Source: Atlantibacter sp032062175 (GTDB taxonomy: Bacteria; Pseudomonadota; Gammaproteobacteria; Enterobacterales; Enterobacteriaceae). Taken from it: a stretch of DNA of 64,000 nt. Location: assembly GCF_032062175.1 (NCBI RefSeq), contig NZ_DAMBQK010000010.1, positions 1 to 64,000 of the forward strand, written 5' to 3'. Made by a program: the position numbers and the translations under genes. The notes below the pieces were generated by a model. It made no database searches and was not told the DNA's origin. It saw nothing but the letters and a program-made list of their open reading frames with translations. Of this stretch, positions 15,307-24,557 are shown piece by piece; position 1 is the stretch's first letter, and each line of letters starts with the position of its first letter.

Positions 15307-15333
15307 TTAAGTTTTTTGCCGCGTTGCCGATAT
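15307..15333 (+). promoter_or_regulatory. Sigma-28 (FliA) promoter of ycgR
   Basis: TTAAGTTT, exactly 11 bases, then GCCGATAT matches the sigma-28 consensus TAAAGTTT-N11-GCCGATAA with few differences. It lies 37 bases before the GTG of ycgR, a known FliA-dependent gene in E. coli. Confidence 0.85.
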
Positions 15334-15370
15334 TCTTGCCATCACTTTGTACAGAGCAGGTATCGGGGAC

Positions 15371-16102
15371 GTGAGTAGCTATAATGAGCAGTTTCTGAAA
15401 CATCATCCGCTGGCGGTGCTGGGCGTTTTACGGGATTTGCACAAGAATCGCGTGCCGATCCGCATTTCCTGGGGCAGCCAACAGCTGATCAGCCGCATTC
15501 TCGACGTGGATGCCAGCAAGCTGGTGATGGACTTCGGTAGCCAGAGCCATGAAAACAAATCGGTGCAGGAAGCCAGTGATATCCAGATTTCCGCCGAAAC
15601 CCAGGGCGCGAAAATCGAGTTCAATTTGCCGCAGCTTAAAGCGGGCGATTTTCAGAGTCTTCCGGCCTTTGTCACCCAGCTTCCCCCTTCCCTGTGGTTT
15701 GTGCAGCGCCGCGAGTATTTCCGTATTCCTGCCCCCCTGTCGCCCATTTTCTATTGCGAGGCGACGCTGAACAGCGGCAACGCCTTTCGTTTTCGGCTGG
15801 CGGATTTATCCCTCGGCGGTATGGGCGCGCTGGTCGACGGCCCGGTGCCCGAGGGGCTCCAGGAAGGACAGCTGTTTTCCCAGGTGAAAATCGAGCTGGG
15901 CGAATGGGGAACGTTTCACTTTGATATGCAGTTGATCACCATTTCAGAACGCCTGACGGTGAGCAATAAAAACGAGACGATTGTGACGCCCCGCCTGAGT
16001 TTCCGTTTTCTCAACATCAACCCGGCGGCGGAGCGGGAATTGCAGCGGATTATTTTCGCGCTTGAACGTATCGCGCGCGAAAAAGCCAATAAAGTGCGCT
16101 AA
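15371..16102 (+). CDS. ycgR: c-di-GMP-binding flagellar brake protein
   Basis: The protein has 243 residues, with an N-terminal YcgR domain and a C-terminal PilZ domain. The c-di-GMP motif is intact: R114-x3-R118 in QRREYFR and D145-x-S147-x-x-G150 in DLSLGG. Bound c-di-GMP lets YcgR act on the flagellar motor and slow swimming. A GTG at 15371 is chosen because it restores the E. coli length; the frame is open to a TTG at 15347. A sigma-28 promoter immediately upstream places it in the flagellar regulon with the flg genes at the right end of the window. Confidence 0.93.
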   Translation: MSSYNEQFLKHHPLAVLGVLRDLHKNRVPIRISWGSQQLISRILDVDASKLVMDFGSQSHENKSVQEASDIQISAETQGAKIEFNLPQLKAGDFQSLPAFVTQLPPSLWFVQRREYFRIPAPLSPIFYCEATLNSGNAFRFRLADLSLGGMGALVDGPVPEGLQEGQLFSQVKIELGEWGTFHFDMQLITISERLTVSNKNETIVTPRLSFRFLNINPAAERELQRIIFALERIAREKANKVR

Positions 16103-16714
16103 TTACATCGCGTCCATGGCCTTCTGCATTTTCCAGATATAACGAGGGGCCTGCGGCGACGGGTGATTTTTTTGCACGTGTTCGACAAACTCATCCGGGC
16201 TGAGATCGTTAATCTTATCAATCGCCTTTTTACGATCCGACGAGAAGGTGCGCAGCAGCGCGCCTGCACCGTTGGCATACGATACCATTAGCGCGTATTG
16301 CATGGTCGTGGTGTTCTCAATGCCGTTTAACGCGCCATGTTCGAGAATGCTCAGGTACGCCGTTCCCATCGAAATATTGCGCTCCGGGTTTTTGAGCTCG
16401 CTGGTGGAGGGCTGCCCGCTCCAGCCCATATGGCGATAAACGTCACGCCCGGAGGTAGAGGCTTTGAGCTGCATCAGGCCGACAGCGTTCGATTTACTGA
16501 CTGCATTGGGATTACCGCCTGACTCAATCGCGATGATGGCGGTAATCAGACGCGGGCTGACGCCCCAGGCCTCGCCCGCTTTTTCGCTAATCGGATACCA
16601 CTGCATGGCGCGTTTGACCGGAACCTCAGGGTCCCACGGTTGACTCTTGTAGTCGGGTGTTGAGGAACAGCCTGCCAGCAACAGGACCAGTACAATCAGC
16701 CATTTAAAATTCAC
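16103..16714 (-). CDS. emtA: Endo-type membrane-bound lytic murein transglycosylase E
   Basis: This 203-residue outer-membrane lipoprotein cleaves glycan strands internally, forming 1,6-anhydromuramoyl ends. Lipobox LLAGC is followed by an SLT fold with IIAIESGGNPNA, where the Glu is catalytic, and NAVGLMQLKAS. A GTG at 16714 has AAGGAT upstream and gives exactly the E. coli length; the frame is open to 16777. The stop abuts the ycgR stop, so the two genes are convergent. Confidence 0.92.
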   Translation of the reverse strand: MNFKWLIVLVLLLAGCSSTPDYKSQPWDPEVPVKRAMQWYPISEKAGEAWGVSPRLITAIIAIESGGNPNAVSKSNAVGLMQLKASTSGRDVYRHMGWSGQPSTSELKNPERNISMGTAYLSILEHGALNGIENTTTMQYALMVSYANGAGALLRTFSSDRKKAIDKINDLSPDEFVEHVQKNHPSPQAPRYIWKMQKAMDAM

Positions 16715-16853
16715 GCAAACTATCCTTATCGTTTCGCCAAACCGGCATGAAAACCCCGTCGCGCTGGCGAGCCGCAAACCACACGACGGATGACAACCCT
16801 CAATGTTAGCGGCATGATAACCATTCTATGTAATAAATCAGCAAGGAAATGCC

Positions 16854-17789
16854 ATGTCTCGCATCCATCTTATCGCCCCTTCCGGTTACTGTATTGCGCA
16901 GGAAGCCGCGCAACGCGGCGTGCAAAGACTCACTGAAGCGGGCCATCAGGTGAACAACCAGGCGGTGATTTCCCGGCGTTTTCAACGGTTTGCTGGCGAT
17001 GATGCGGCGCGTCTTCACGATATCAACCATCTGGCGGCGTTAACCAATTCTGATATCGTGCTGCCGGTACGTGGCGGTTACGGTGTCACGCGGCTACTCG
17101 AAAATATAGATTATTCCGCAATCGCGGCGCGCCAGCGCCGGGACCCGTTGGTGATTTGCGGGCACAGCGATTTTTCCGCCGTTCAGCTACAGTTGCTGGC
17201 GACCGAAAATGTCATCACCTTCTGCGGGCCAATGCTGGCGGGCAATTTTGGCGCGCCGGAAATGAACGCCTTCACGTGGGACCATTTCTGGCAGGCCATT
17301 ACCTCGCCGGAGTTTACCCTTCACTGGCAGACACGCGCGCCGGCCTGCCAGGCCAGCGGCACGATTTGGGGCGGCAACCTGGCGATGCTGTGCTCGCTGC
17401 TGGGCACGCCGTGGATGCCGGACATTGACGGCGGCATTCTGGTGGTGGAAGACATCAACGAACACCCGTACCGCATCGAACGGATGCTGTTGCAGCTGCA
17501 TCAGGCGGGCATTCTGAACCGGCAGCGCGCGCTGGTACTCGGTAGCTTCAGCGCCAGCAAACCCAATGATTACGACAACGGCTACGACCTGGATGCAATG
17601 GTAGATGCCCTGCGCCAGCGTCTGGCGATCCCGGTGATCCCGGGTCTGGACTTCGGCCACGAGCAACGCACCGTTACGCTACCGCTCGGTGCCTCCGGCA
17701 CGCTGAACTGTGATGTGAATCAGGCGTCGTTGACCGTCAAAGGTCATCCCGTTGTGAATAATTGCGCAAATAATCATTCACATCGTTAA
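16854..17789 (+). CDS. ldcA: Muramoyltetrapeptide carboxypeptidase (LD-carboxypeptidase A)
   Basis: This 311-residue cytoplasmic serine peptidase of family S66 removes the terminal D-Ala from murein tetrapeptides during recycling. The nucleophile lies in ICGHSDFS (Ser105), and the N-terminal LIAPSGYC motif is present. AAGGA precedes the ATG. It is divergent from emtA, as in E. coli; both act in murein turnover, and nagZ in this window acts in the same recycling pathway. Confidence 0.92.
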   Translation: MSRIHLIAPSGYCIAQEAAQRGVQRLTEAGHQVNNQAVISRRFQRFAGDDAARLHDINHLAALTNSDIVLPVRGGYGVTRLLENIDYSAIAARQRRDPLVICGHSDFSAVQLQLLATENVITFCGPMLAGNFGAPEMNAFTWDHFWQAITSPEFTLHWQTRAPACQASGTIWGGNLAMLCSLLGTPWMPDIDGGILVVEDINEHPYRIERMLLQLHQAGILNRQRALVLGSFSASKPNDYDNGYDLDAMVDALRQRLAIPVIPGLDFGHEQRTVTLPLGASGTLNCDVNQASLTVKGHPVVNNCANNHSHR

Positions 17790-17836
17790 TTAGTCCATCA
17801 CGCCCACCGTAATTGTGGTATACCAAAAATAGGCCC

Positions 17837-17853
17837 GGCGGCGTTGCGCCGCC
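17837..17853 (+). other. Perfect GC hairpin in the cvrA leader
   Basis: GGCGGCG-TTG-CGCCGCC forms a 7-bp stem 33 bases before the cvrA start. No T run follows, so it is not a standard terminator of ldcA. It may be a leader structure or a short REP-like element. Confidence 0.5.
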
Positions 17854-17886
17854 TTGATGAGAGCATGATAAAGGAGAACGATAACG

Positions 17887-19617
17887 TTGGACGGCGGGGC
17901 GATTTTTAGTCTTTTTATTCTGGGTTCGGTGCTGATTACCTGTAGCATTTTATTAAGTTCGTTTTCTTCCCGTCTCGGTATCCCTATTCTGGTTATCTTT
18001 CTCGCCATCGGCATGTTGGCGGGCATCGACGGCGTTGGCGGCATTCCTTTTGACAATTACCCTCTCGCCTATCTGATCAGTAACCTGGCGCTGGCCGTGA
18101 TCCTGCTGGACGGCGGGATGCGCACCCAGGCGAGTTCATTTCGCGTGGCGCTGGGCCCGGCGCTGTCGCTGGCGACTGTCGGGGTGCTGATTACTTCCGG
18201 GCTGACTGGCATGGCGGCGGCGTGGCTGTTCGGTTTGCCGATGATGGAAGGCCTGTTGATCGGCGCGATTGTCGGCTCGACGGATGCGGCGGCGGTGTTT
18301 TCCCTGCTTGGCGGTAAGGGGCTGAACGAGCGTGTCGGCGCGACGCTGGAAATCGAATCCGGCAGCAATGACCCGATGGCGGTGTTCCTGACCATTACCC
18401 TGATTGAGATGATCCAGCACCACACCAGTACGCTGAGCTGGATGTTCGCCTGGGAAATCGTCCAGCAGTTCGGTCTGGGTATTCTTATTGGTCTGGGTGG
18501 CGGCTTCCTGCTGTTGCAGATGATCAACCGTATTTCCATGCCCCAGGGGCTGTATCCGCTGCTGGCGCTCAGCGGCGGGATTATGATTTTCGCCATTACT
18601 ACGGCGATGGACGGCAGCGGCATTCTGGCGGTGTACCTGTGCGGCTTCCTGCTGGGCAACCGGCCAATCCGTAACCGCTACGCCATTCTGCAAAACTTTG
18701 ACGGCCTGGCCTGGCTGGCGCAAATCGGTATGTTCCTGGTGTTGGGCCTGCTGGTTAATCCATCAGATTTACTCGCTATCGCCATTCCGGCCCTGTTGCT
18801 GTCGCTGTGGATGATCCTGTTCGCCCGCCCGCTGTCGGTGTTCCTGGGCTTGCTGCCGTTCCGTGGCTTTAATCTGCGCGAGCGGATTTTTATTAGCTGG
18901 GTGGGGCTGCGTGGCGCGGTGCCGATCATTCTGGCGGTGTTCCCGATGATGGCGGGCCTTGAAAATTCGCGGCTGTTCTTCAACGTGGCGTTTTTTGTGG
19001 TGCTGGTGTCGCTGCTGTTGCAGGGGACCTCTCTGGGCTGGGCAGCGAAAAAAGCCAAAGTGGTGGTACCGCCGGTAGGCGTGCCGATTTCCCGGGTTGG
19101 GCTGGATATTCACCCGGAAAATCCGTGGGAGCAGTTTGTTTACCAGCTCAGCGAAGAGAAATGGTGCGTGGGCGCGGCGCTGCGTGATTTGCATATGCCG
19201 AAAGAGACCCGCATCGCGGCGCTGTTTCGCGATAATCAGCTGTTGCACCCCAACGGCAGCACCCGGCTTCAGGAAGGGGATATTCTGTGCGTGATTGGCC
19301 GCGAGCGCGATTTACCGGCACTGGGTAGGCTATTCAGCCAGTCGCCGCCGGTGGAGCTGGATCAGCGCTTCTTTGGCGACTTTATCCTTGAAGCCAGCGC
19401 CAAATTCACCGATGTGGCATTTATCTATGGACTGGAAGCGGATGCCGCGCATGACGCCCAGCAAACCGTTGGCGAGATGATGCTGGCGCAGTTGGGTGCC
19501 GCACCGGTTGTCGGCGATCAGATTGAATTTGCCGGGATGACGTGGACCGTGGCGGAGAAAGAAGATAACCAGATCCGCAAAGTGGGCCTGCGGGTGCCGG
19601 AACCCGAGGCGGAGTGA
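17887..19617 (+). CDS. cvrA: K+/H+ antiporter CvrA (NhaP2)
   Basis: This 576-residue inner-membrane monovalent cation/proton antiporter of the CPA1/NhaP2 group has about twelve helices to residue 390, with GSTDAAAVFSLL and ESGSNDPMAVF in the transport core. A cytoplasmic TrkA-C/CorC-like regulatory part follows, including TRLQEGDILCVIGRERDL. It starts with a TTG preceded by AAAGGAG. In E. coli (cvrA/ycgO) it affects volume regulation at low osmolarity. It is convergent with dadX. Confidence 0.93.
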   Translation: MDGGAIFSLFILGSVLITCSILLSSFSSRLGIPILVIFLAIGMLAGIDGVGGIPFDNYPLAYLISNLALAVILLDGGMRTQASSFRVALGPALSLATVGVLITSGLTGMAAAWLFGLPMMEGLLIGAIVGSTDAAAVFSLLGGKGLNERVGATLEIESGSNDPMAVFLTITLIEMIQHHTSTLSWMFAWEIVQQFGLGILIGLGGGFLLLQMINRISMPQGLYPLLALSGGIMIFAITTAMDGSGILAVYLCGFLLGNRPIRNRYAILQNFDGLAWLAQIGMFLVLGLLVNPSDLLAIAIPALLLSLWMILFARPLSVFLGLLPFRGFNLRERIFISWVGLRGAVPIILAVFPMMAGLENSRLFFNVAFFVVLVSLLLQGTSLGWAAKKAKVVVPPVGVPISRVGLDIHPENPWEQFVYQLSEEKWCVGAALRDLHMPKETRIAALFRDNQLLHPNGSTRLQEGDILCVIGRERDLPALGRLFSQSPPVELDQRFFGDFILEASAKFTDVAFIYGLEADAAHDAQQTVGEMMLAQLGAAPVVGDQIEFAGMTWTVAEKEDNQIRKVGLRVPEPEAE

Positions 19618-19634
19618 TCCGCCCCGGTGCGTTG

Positions 19635-20705
19635 CTAGAGAGTGACTACCGGCACGCGCGGCGCGAGCGCGCACATCAGCTCATAGCCCACGGTGCCTGA
19701 GGGCGCGGCCACATCGTCGATTTTGATGTTGTCGCCCCACAATTCTACCGAACTGCCGATGCCCGCCTGCGGGCACGGCGTTAAATCTACCGTCAGCATA
19801 TCCATCGACACCCGGCCCACCAACTCGGTGCGCACGCCATCGACCATCACCGGCGTACCGGTTGGTGCCTGGCGCGGATAGCCGTCGGCATAACCACAGG
19901 CCACCACCCCGATACGCTGTTCGCCAGTGGCCTTGTACAGGCTGCCGTACCCCACCGTATCCCCTGCTTTCAGGTTTTGAATCCCGATGATTTCGCTGTT
20001 AAGCGTCATCACCGGTTTGATGCCGGAGGTGGCGACATCGCGCCACTGCCCGCTCGGCGAAGCCCCATACAGCACAATCCCCGGACGCACCCAGTCGAAA
20101 TGGGCTTCCGGGTGCCACAACGTGGCGGCGGAGTTCGCCAGCGAGCGTGGGCTGTCCAGCCCTTCCGCCGCCTGTTCAATGCGCGCCAGCGGTTCAGCAA
20201 TGCCGTCCGGGTGTTCAGCATCGGCAAAATGCGCCATTAACGTCAGTTGGCCAACGTTTTTCAGCTCGCGCAATTGCCTCCACACCGTCTGAACCCGCTC
20301 CGGCGTGAAGCCCAGCCGGTTCATGCCGCTATTAATTTTAAGGTACACATCGATGGGCGCGTTCAGCCGGGCGTTAGCCAGCACTTTCACCTGCCAGTTA
20401 CTGTGCAGGCTGGTGGTTAGCCGGTAGCGGTCGAACAGCGCCAGTTCATCGGCATGGAAAAACCCTTCCAGCATCAGAATCGGACCTTTCCAGCCGCGCT
20501 CACGCAGTAAAATCGCCTCTTCAATATTGAGCATTGCGAAGCCGTCGGTGCCGGAAAGCCCCGACCAGATGCGATCGAGACCGTGCCCATAGGCATTCGC
20601 TTTGACCACCGACCACACCCGGGAGTGGGGTGCGGCTGAGCGCACCACCTGAAGATTTTGCCGCAATGCTTGCAAGTCGAGACGCGCGACAATTGGACGA
20701 GCCAT
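19635..20705 (-). CDS. dadX: Catabolic alanine racemase
   Basis: This 356-residue PLP enzyme interconverts L- and D-alanine. The cofactor lysine is Lys35 in VVKANAYGHG. The ATG at 20705 has AGGAG in front and gives the E. coli DadX length; the frame is open to 20798. It follows dadA after 13 bases, making the dadAX alanine-catabolism operon. The operon context favours DadX over the biosynthetic Alr. Confidence 0.93.
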   Translation of the reverse strand: MARPIVARLDLQALRQNLQVVRSAAPHSRVWSVVKANAYGHGLDRIWSGLSGTDGFAMLNIEEAILLRERGWKGPILMLEGFFHADELALFDRYRLTTSLHSNWQVKVLANARLNAPIDVYLKINSGMNRLGFTPERVQTVWRQLRELKNVGQLTLMAHFADAEHPDGIAEPLARIEQAAEGLDSPRSLANSAATLWHPEAHFDWVRPGIVLYGASPSGQWRDVATSGIKPVMTLNSEIIGIQNLKAGDTVGYGSLYKATGEQRIGVVACGYADGYPRQAPTGTPVMVDGVRTELVGRVSMDMLTVDLTPCPQAGIGSSVELWGDNIKIDDVAAPSGTVGYELMCALAPRVPVVTL

Positions 20706-20718
20706 GACTACTCCTGTG

Positions 20719-22017
20719 TTATTGGTGCGCCCCGTGTAAACGATGGGATGACGTTGGGCGGAACCCGGAGGAGTAACGCGCCACGCCAAGATCGTCAAAA
20801 GGAATCGCCGGGGTGCGCCCGGAAATCAGGTCGCTGATTAACTGGCCGGAGCCGCAGGCCATCGTCCAGCCCAGGGTGCCGTGCCCGGTATTCAGCCATA
20901 AGTTCTTATACGGGGTGCGCCCGACAATCGGCGTGCCGTCCGGCGTCATGGGCCGCAGCCCGGTCCAGAACGTCGCCAGCTCCACGTGCCCGCCGCGCGG
21001 ATAGAGATCGCGCACCACCATTTCGAGGGTTTCGCGGCGCGGTTGCAGCAGCGCGGTATTAAAGCCGACGATTTCGGCCATGCCGCCCACCCGGATACGC
21101 GAATCGAAACGGGTAATGGCGATTTTGTAGGTTTCATCCAGTACCGTCGACATCGGCGCCCCGCTCTCTTCGGCGATCGGGATCGTCAGAGAGTAGCCCT
21201 TCAAAGGATAGACCGGAATATCGACAATGCCCTTGAGCATCGCGGTGGAATAAGAGCCGAAGGCCATGACGTAGGCGTCGGCTTTGACCACTTCCTGGCC
21301 GCACTGAACGCCGTAAATCTGGTTGCCTTCATACAGCAGGCTGTCCACCGGGGTGTTATAGCGGAACACGACGCCCGCCTCGGCAGCCATGCGCGCCAGG
21401 CGTTGAGTGAACAACTGGCAGTCGCCGGTTTCATCGTTCGGTAGCTGTAAACCGCCGGTCAGCTTGTGGGCAACGTCGGCCAGCGCCGGTTCCACTTCCG
21501 CCAGCCGGCGGGATTCCAGCAGTTGATACGGTACGCCGGCATCTTCCAGCACCGCGATATCCTTCGCCGCGCTTTGGTACTGCTGCTCGGTACGGAACAG
21601 TTGCAGCGTGCCGCCCTGCCGCCCTTCGTAGGCGATGCCGGTACTGGCGCGCAGTTCTTTCAGGCAGTCGCGGCTGTATTCCGCCAGACGCACCATGCGG
21701 CCTTTGTTTTCCATGTAGTGGCGGGTATCGCAGTTACGCAACATCTGCCACATCCATTTAAGCTGAAAGCTGGAGCCGTCGAGGCTTATCGCCAGCGGCG
21801 CATGGCGCTGGAACATCCATTTTATCGCTTTCAACGGTACGCCCGGCGCAGCCCAGGGGGCGGCGTAACCCGGCGAGATTTGCCCGGCGTTGGCTGCGCT
21901 GGTTTCCAGCGCCGCATCCGGCTCTCTGTCGATGACGGTGACGTCATGACCCTGCTGACGTAAATACCAGGCGCTGGTGACTCCCACCACGCCACTTCCC
22001 AGCACAACGACTCGCAT
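20719..22017 (-). CDS. dadA: D-amino acid dehydrogenase small subunit
   Basis: This 432-residue membrane-associated FAD enzyme oxidises D-alanine to pyruvate and ammonia and feeds electrons to the respiratory chain. The dinucleotide-binding motif VVVLGSGVVG is at the N-terminus. ATG at 22017, five bases after GGAG, is preferred over the GTG at 22023 and gives the E. coli length. In E. coli the operon answers to Lrp and CRP; no convincing site was identified in the 323 bases before ycgB. Confidence 0.94.
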   Translation of the reverse strand: MRVVVLGSGVVGVTSAWYLRQQGHDVTVIDREPDAALETSAANAGQISPGYAAPWAAPGVPLKAIKWMFQRHAPLAISLDGSSFQLKWMWQMLRNCDTRHYMENKGRMVRLAEYSRDCLKELRASTGIAYEGRQGGTLQLFRTEQQYQSAAKDIAVLEDAGVPYQLLESRRLAEVEPALADVAHKLTGGLQLPNDETGDCQLFTQRLARMAAEAGVVFRYNTPVDSLLYEGNQIYGVQCGQEVVKADAYVMAFGSYSTAMLKGIVDIPVYPLKGYSLTIPIAEESGAPMSTVLDETYKIAITRFDSRIRVGGMAEIVGFNTALLQPRRETLEMVVRDLYPRGGHVELATFWTGLRPMTPDGTPIVGRTPYKNLWLNTGHGTLGWTMACGSGQLISDLISGRTPAIPFDDLGVARYSSGFRPTSSHRLHGAHQ

Positions 22018-22340
22018 ATCCACTCCGATTTAACCGAAAGAATAATCTTCTGATTACAAATTGATAACCCAGAAGAAAATATTATTCAACATAGGCTTTT
22101 TTTATGGTGACTAACCTCACATCTTGCCGAGCCAGCACAGGATGCTGAAAATTAGCATCTCCTGCTTCGGCGCACATTTCTGCAAGATAAAATTCTGAAG
22201 CCGCCCGGCAAATTCCCCGTTCTGGATCACTAAATCGCGGAGAAAAAAAATTCGTTAAGCCACGGATTTTTCCGCTGTGTTCTATGCTTTGTAGGTAAGG
22301 TTCCCCGTGCAGAGGGTTCCGCAACAATGAGGGCGCGCTG
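22018..22340. promoter_or_regulatory. Divergent dadA / ycgB intergenic region
   Basis: No gene was found. The AT-rich part at 22030-22110 fits a dadA promoter with Lrp sites, as known in E. coli. GAGGG before 22341 serves ycgB. Nothing else could be resolved. Confidence 0.4.
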
Positions 22341-23873
22341 ATGGCTATTATTGATTCCGAAACAAGGGATTCCCGTCGCCTGAGCGATGGGCCAGACTGG
22401 ACGTTCGAGCTGCTGGATATCTATCTTGCTGAAATTGATAGAGTGGCGAAGCTGTACCGCCTCGAGACTTACCCACATCAAATTGAAGTCATCACCTCCG
22501 AACAGATGATGGACGCCTATTCCAGTATCGGGATGCCGATTAACTATCCCCACTGGTCGTTTGGTAAAAAGTTCATCGAAACCGAAAGGCTGTATAAGCA
22601 CGGCCAGCAGGGCCTGGCGTACGAAATCGTCATCAACTCTAATCCCTGTATCGCGTATCTGATGGAAGAGAACACCATTACCATGCAGGCGCTGGTGATG
22701 GCCCATGCCTGCTACGGGCATAACTCTTTCTTCAAAAATAACTATTTGTTCCGCAGTTGGACCGACGCCAGCTCGATTGTCGATTACCTGATTTTTGCCC
22801 GCGGTTACATCACCGAGTGCGAAGAGCGCTACGGCGTGGATGAAGTGGAGCGGCTGCTGGACTCCTGCCATGCCCTGATGAACTACGGTGTTGACCGCTA
22901 TAAACGCCCGCAGAAAATCTCGTTGCAGGAAGAGAAAGCACGTCAGAAAAGCCGTGAAGAGTACTTGCAAAGCCAGGTGAACATGCTGTGGCGCACCCTG
23001 CCGCGCCGGGAAGAGGAAAAAGCGGTCGAAGCCGAGCGCCGCTACCCGTCTGAGCCACAGGAAAACCTGCTCTATTTCATGGAGAAAAACGCGCCGCTGC
23101 TGGAACCGTGGCAGCGTGAGATCCTGCGCATTGTGCGCAAGGTCAGCCAGTATTTTTATCCGCAGAAACAGACCCAGGTGATGAACGAAGGCTGGGCGAC
23201 GTTCTGGCACTACACCATCCTCAATCATCTTTACGATGAAGGAAAAGTGACCGAGCGCTTTATGCTGGAGTTCCTGCACAGCCATACCAACGTGGTGTTC
23301 CAGCCGCCATATAACAGCCCGTGGTATAACGGTATTAACCCGTATGCGCTGGGTTTCGCCATGTTCCAGGACATCAAGCGGATCTGCCAGTCGCCGACCG
23401 AAGAGGATAAATACTGGTTCCCGGATATTGCGGGTTCGGACTGGCTGGAGACGCTGCACTTTGCAATGCGCGATTTTAAAGACGAGAGCTTTATCAGCCA
23501 GTTCCTGTCGCCGAAGGTGATGCGCGATTTCCGCCTGTTTACCGTGCTGGATGACGATCGCAATAATTATCTGGAAATTTCCGCTATCCACAACGAAGAA
23601 GGCTATCGCGAAATCCGCAACAAGCTTTCATCGCAGTACAACCTAAGTAACCTTGAACCGAATATTCAGGTGTGGAATGTGGATTTGCGCGGCGACCGTT
23701 CGTTAACCCTGCGTTATATCCCGCATAACCGCGCGCCGCTGGATAAAGGCCGCCGGGAAGTGCTGAAACACGTGCATCGCCTGTGGGGATTTGATGTGAT
23801 GCTTGAGCAGCAGAACGAGGATGGCAGCGTCGAGTTGCTGGATCGCTGCCCACCGCGCATGAATACTCTGTAA
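22341..23873 (+). CDS. ycgB: SpoVR family protein YcgB
   Basis: This 510-residue soluble protein has the same length as E. coli YcgB. It contains the SpoVR-type HACYGHNSFFKNN segment and NEGWATFWHYTILNHLYDEG, a His/Glu-rich pattern that could hold a metal but has no demonstrated chemistry. E. coli ycgB is an RpoS-dependent stress gene. It is divergent from dadA as in E. coli; downstream the E. coli order is lost. Confidence 0.92.
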   Translation: MAIIDSETRDSRRLSDGPDWTFELLDIYLAEIDRVAKLYRLETYPHQIEVITSEQMMDAYSSIGMPINYPHWSFGKKFIETERLYKHGQQGLAYEIVINSNPCIAYLMEENTITMQALVMAHACYGHNSFFKNNYLFRSWTDASSIVDYLIFARGYITECEERYGVDEVERLLDSCHALMNYGVDRYKRPQKISLQEEKARQKSREEYLQSQVNMLWRTLPRREEEKAVEAERRYPSEPQENLLYFMEKNAPLLEPWQREILRIVRKVSQYFYPQKQTQVMNEGWATFWHYTILNHLYDEGKVTERFMLEFLHSHTNVVFQPPYNSPWYNGINPYALGFAMFQDIKRICQSPTEEDKYWFPDIAGSDWLETLHFAMRDFKDESFISQFLSPKVMRDFRLFTVLDDDRNNYLEISAIHNEEGYREIRNKLSSQYNLSNLEPNIQVWNVDLRGDRSLTLRYIPHNRAPLDKGRREVLKHVHRLWGFDVMLEQQNEDGSVELLDRCPPRMNTL

Positions 23874-23890
23874 AATTATTTTTCCACTCA

Positions 23891-23917
23891 ACCTGGCGCC
23901 GACGCGCCAGGTTTTTT
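23891..23917 (+). terminator. Terminator of ycgB
   Basis: Stem ACCTGGCGC / GCGCCAGGT, loop CGAC, followed by a run of T, 17 bases after the stop codon. Confidence 0.92.
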
Positions 23918-24221
23918 ATTTGCCCTTCCGCTGACTTATAACCTTCCGTAATACATCAAGTTTTCTCGCGGCTTTGAGTTAATAGGCAATCCCTATATCA
24001 ACGATAGGTAAAACTTTATAAATATATTACCGGGTGTGACTAGAATTTTTAGCATTAACACGGATTATTCGTTAGCTAATGATTAGCGTTGACATAGCTT
24101 TACAGAGGAGAACATCTCGCCAGGACGACGAATTTATATGGACTTTTCAATTTGAGCACTGCAACACGATAAAACAGGAGTGTGTCCCCCCATCTGGCTA
24201 CACCCGCAGAAGGAAAATAAT
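23918..24221 (+). promoter_or_regulatory. AT-rich leader of a small membrane protein gene
   Basis: This region is notably AT-rich compared with its surroundings. A 13-base palindrome GCTAAT-G-ATTAGC at 24075-24087 abuts a perfect -35 hexamer TTGACA at 24089-24094; no good -10 was seen at standard spacing. It probably holds a regulated promoter and an untranslated leader of about 100 bases. It also marks the point where gene order departs from E. coli. Confidence 0.4.
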
Positions 24222-24371
24222 ATGATCATGCTATTACCTTTACTGAAAGTGCTAATAGTCATTACGGTGTTGTTCGGTCTCTGGATGTTATTAGGCGGTA
24301 CCGTACTTTTCGCCTTTGTGTCGGTTCTTATCACTGGCTTATTGTTAATTAGACAACATAACATCATCTAG
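24222..24371 (+). CDS. Small hydrophobic membrane protein, unrecognised
   Basis: This is a 49-residue protein, almost wholly hydrophobic: one long or two short membrane segments from residue 3 to 43, then a short tail RQHNII. The ATG at 24222 has AAGGA seven bases upstream, a better start than the ATG at 24180. No family was recognised. Its size, strong ribosome site and long leader resemble stress-induced small membrane proteins of enterics. It stands alone between the ycgB terminator and the convergent ycfJ gene. Translation is not proven. Confidence 0.6.
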   Translation: MIMLLPLLKVLIVITVLFGLWMLLGGTVLFAFVSVLITGLLLIRQHNII

Positions 24372-24500
24372 ACCAGCCTGTTTCCTCACGGGCGTTTTCG
24401 TCACTACTTTGCTCACTGCGCGCTACAGGTGACATCGCGATTAAAAAGCATGTGGCTTTCGCGAGTGGGCAAAGTCAGTCGCACTGCTTCTCTTTCAGGC

Positions 24501-24536
24501 AAAAAAAAGCCCCTCTGCCTGAGCGCCAGAGGGGCT
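24501..24536 (-). terminator. Terminator of ycfJ
   Basis: Stem AGCCCCTCTG / CAGAGGGGCT with a nine-base loop; eight T follow on the minus strand. It could also stop the small gene from the other side. Confidence 0.92.
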
Positions 24537-24557
24537 AATGATGAAGTCTGTCTTTTT

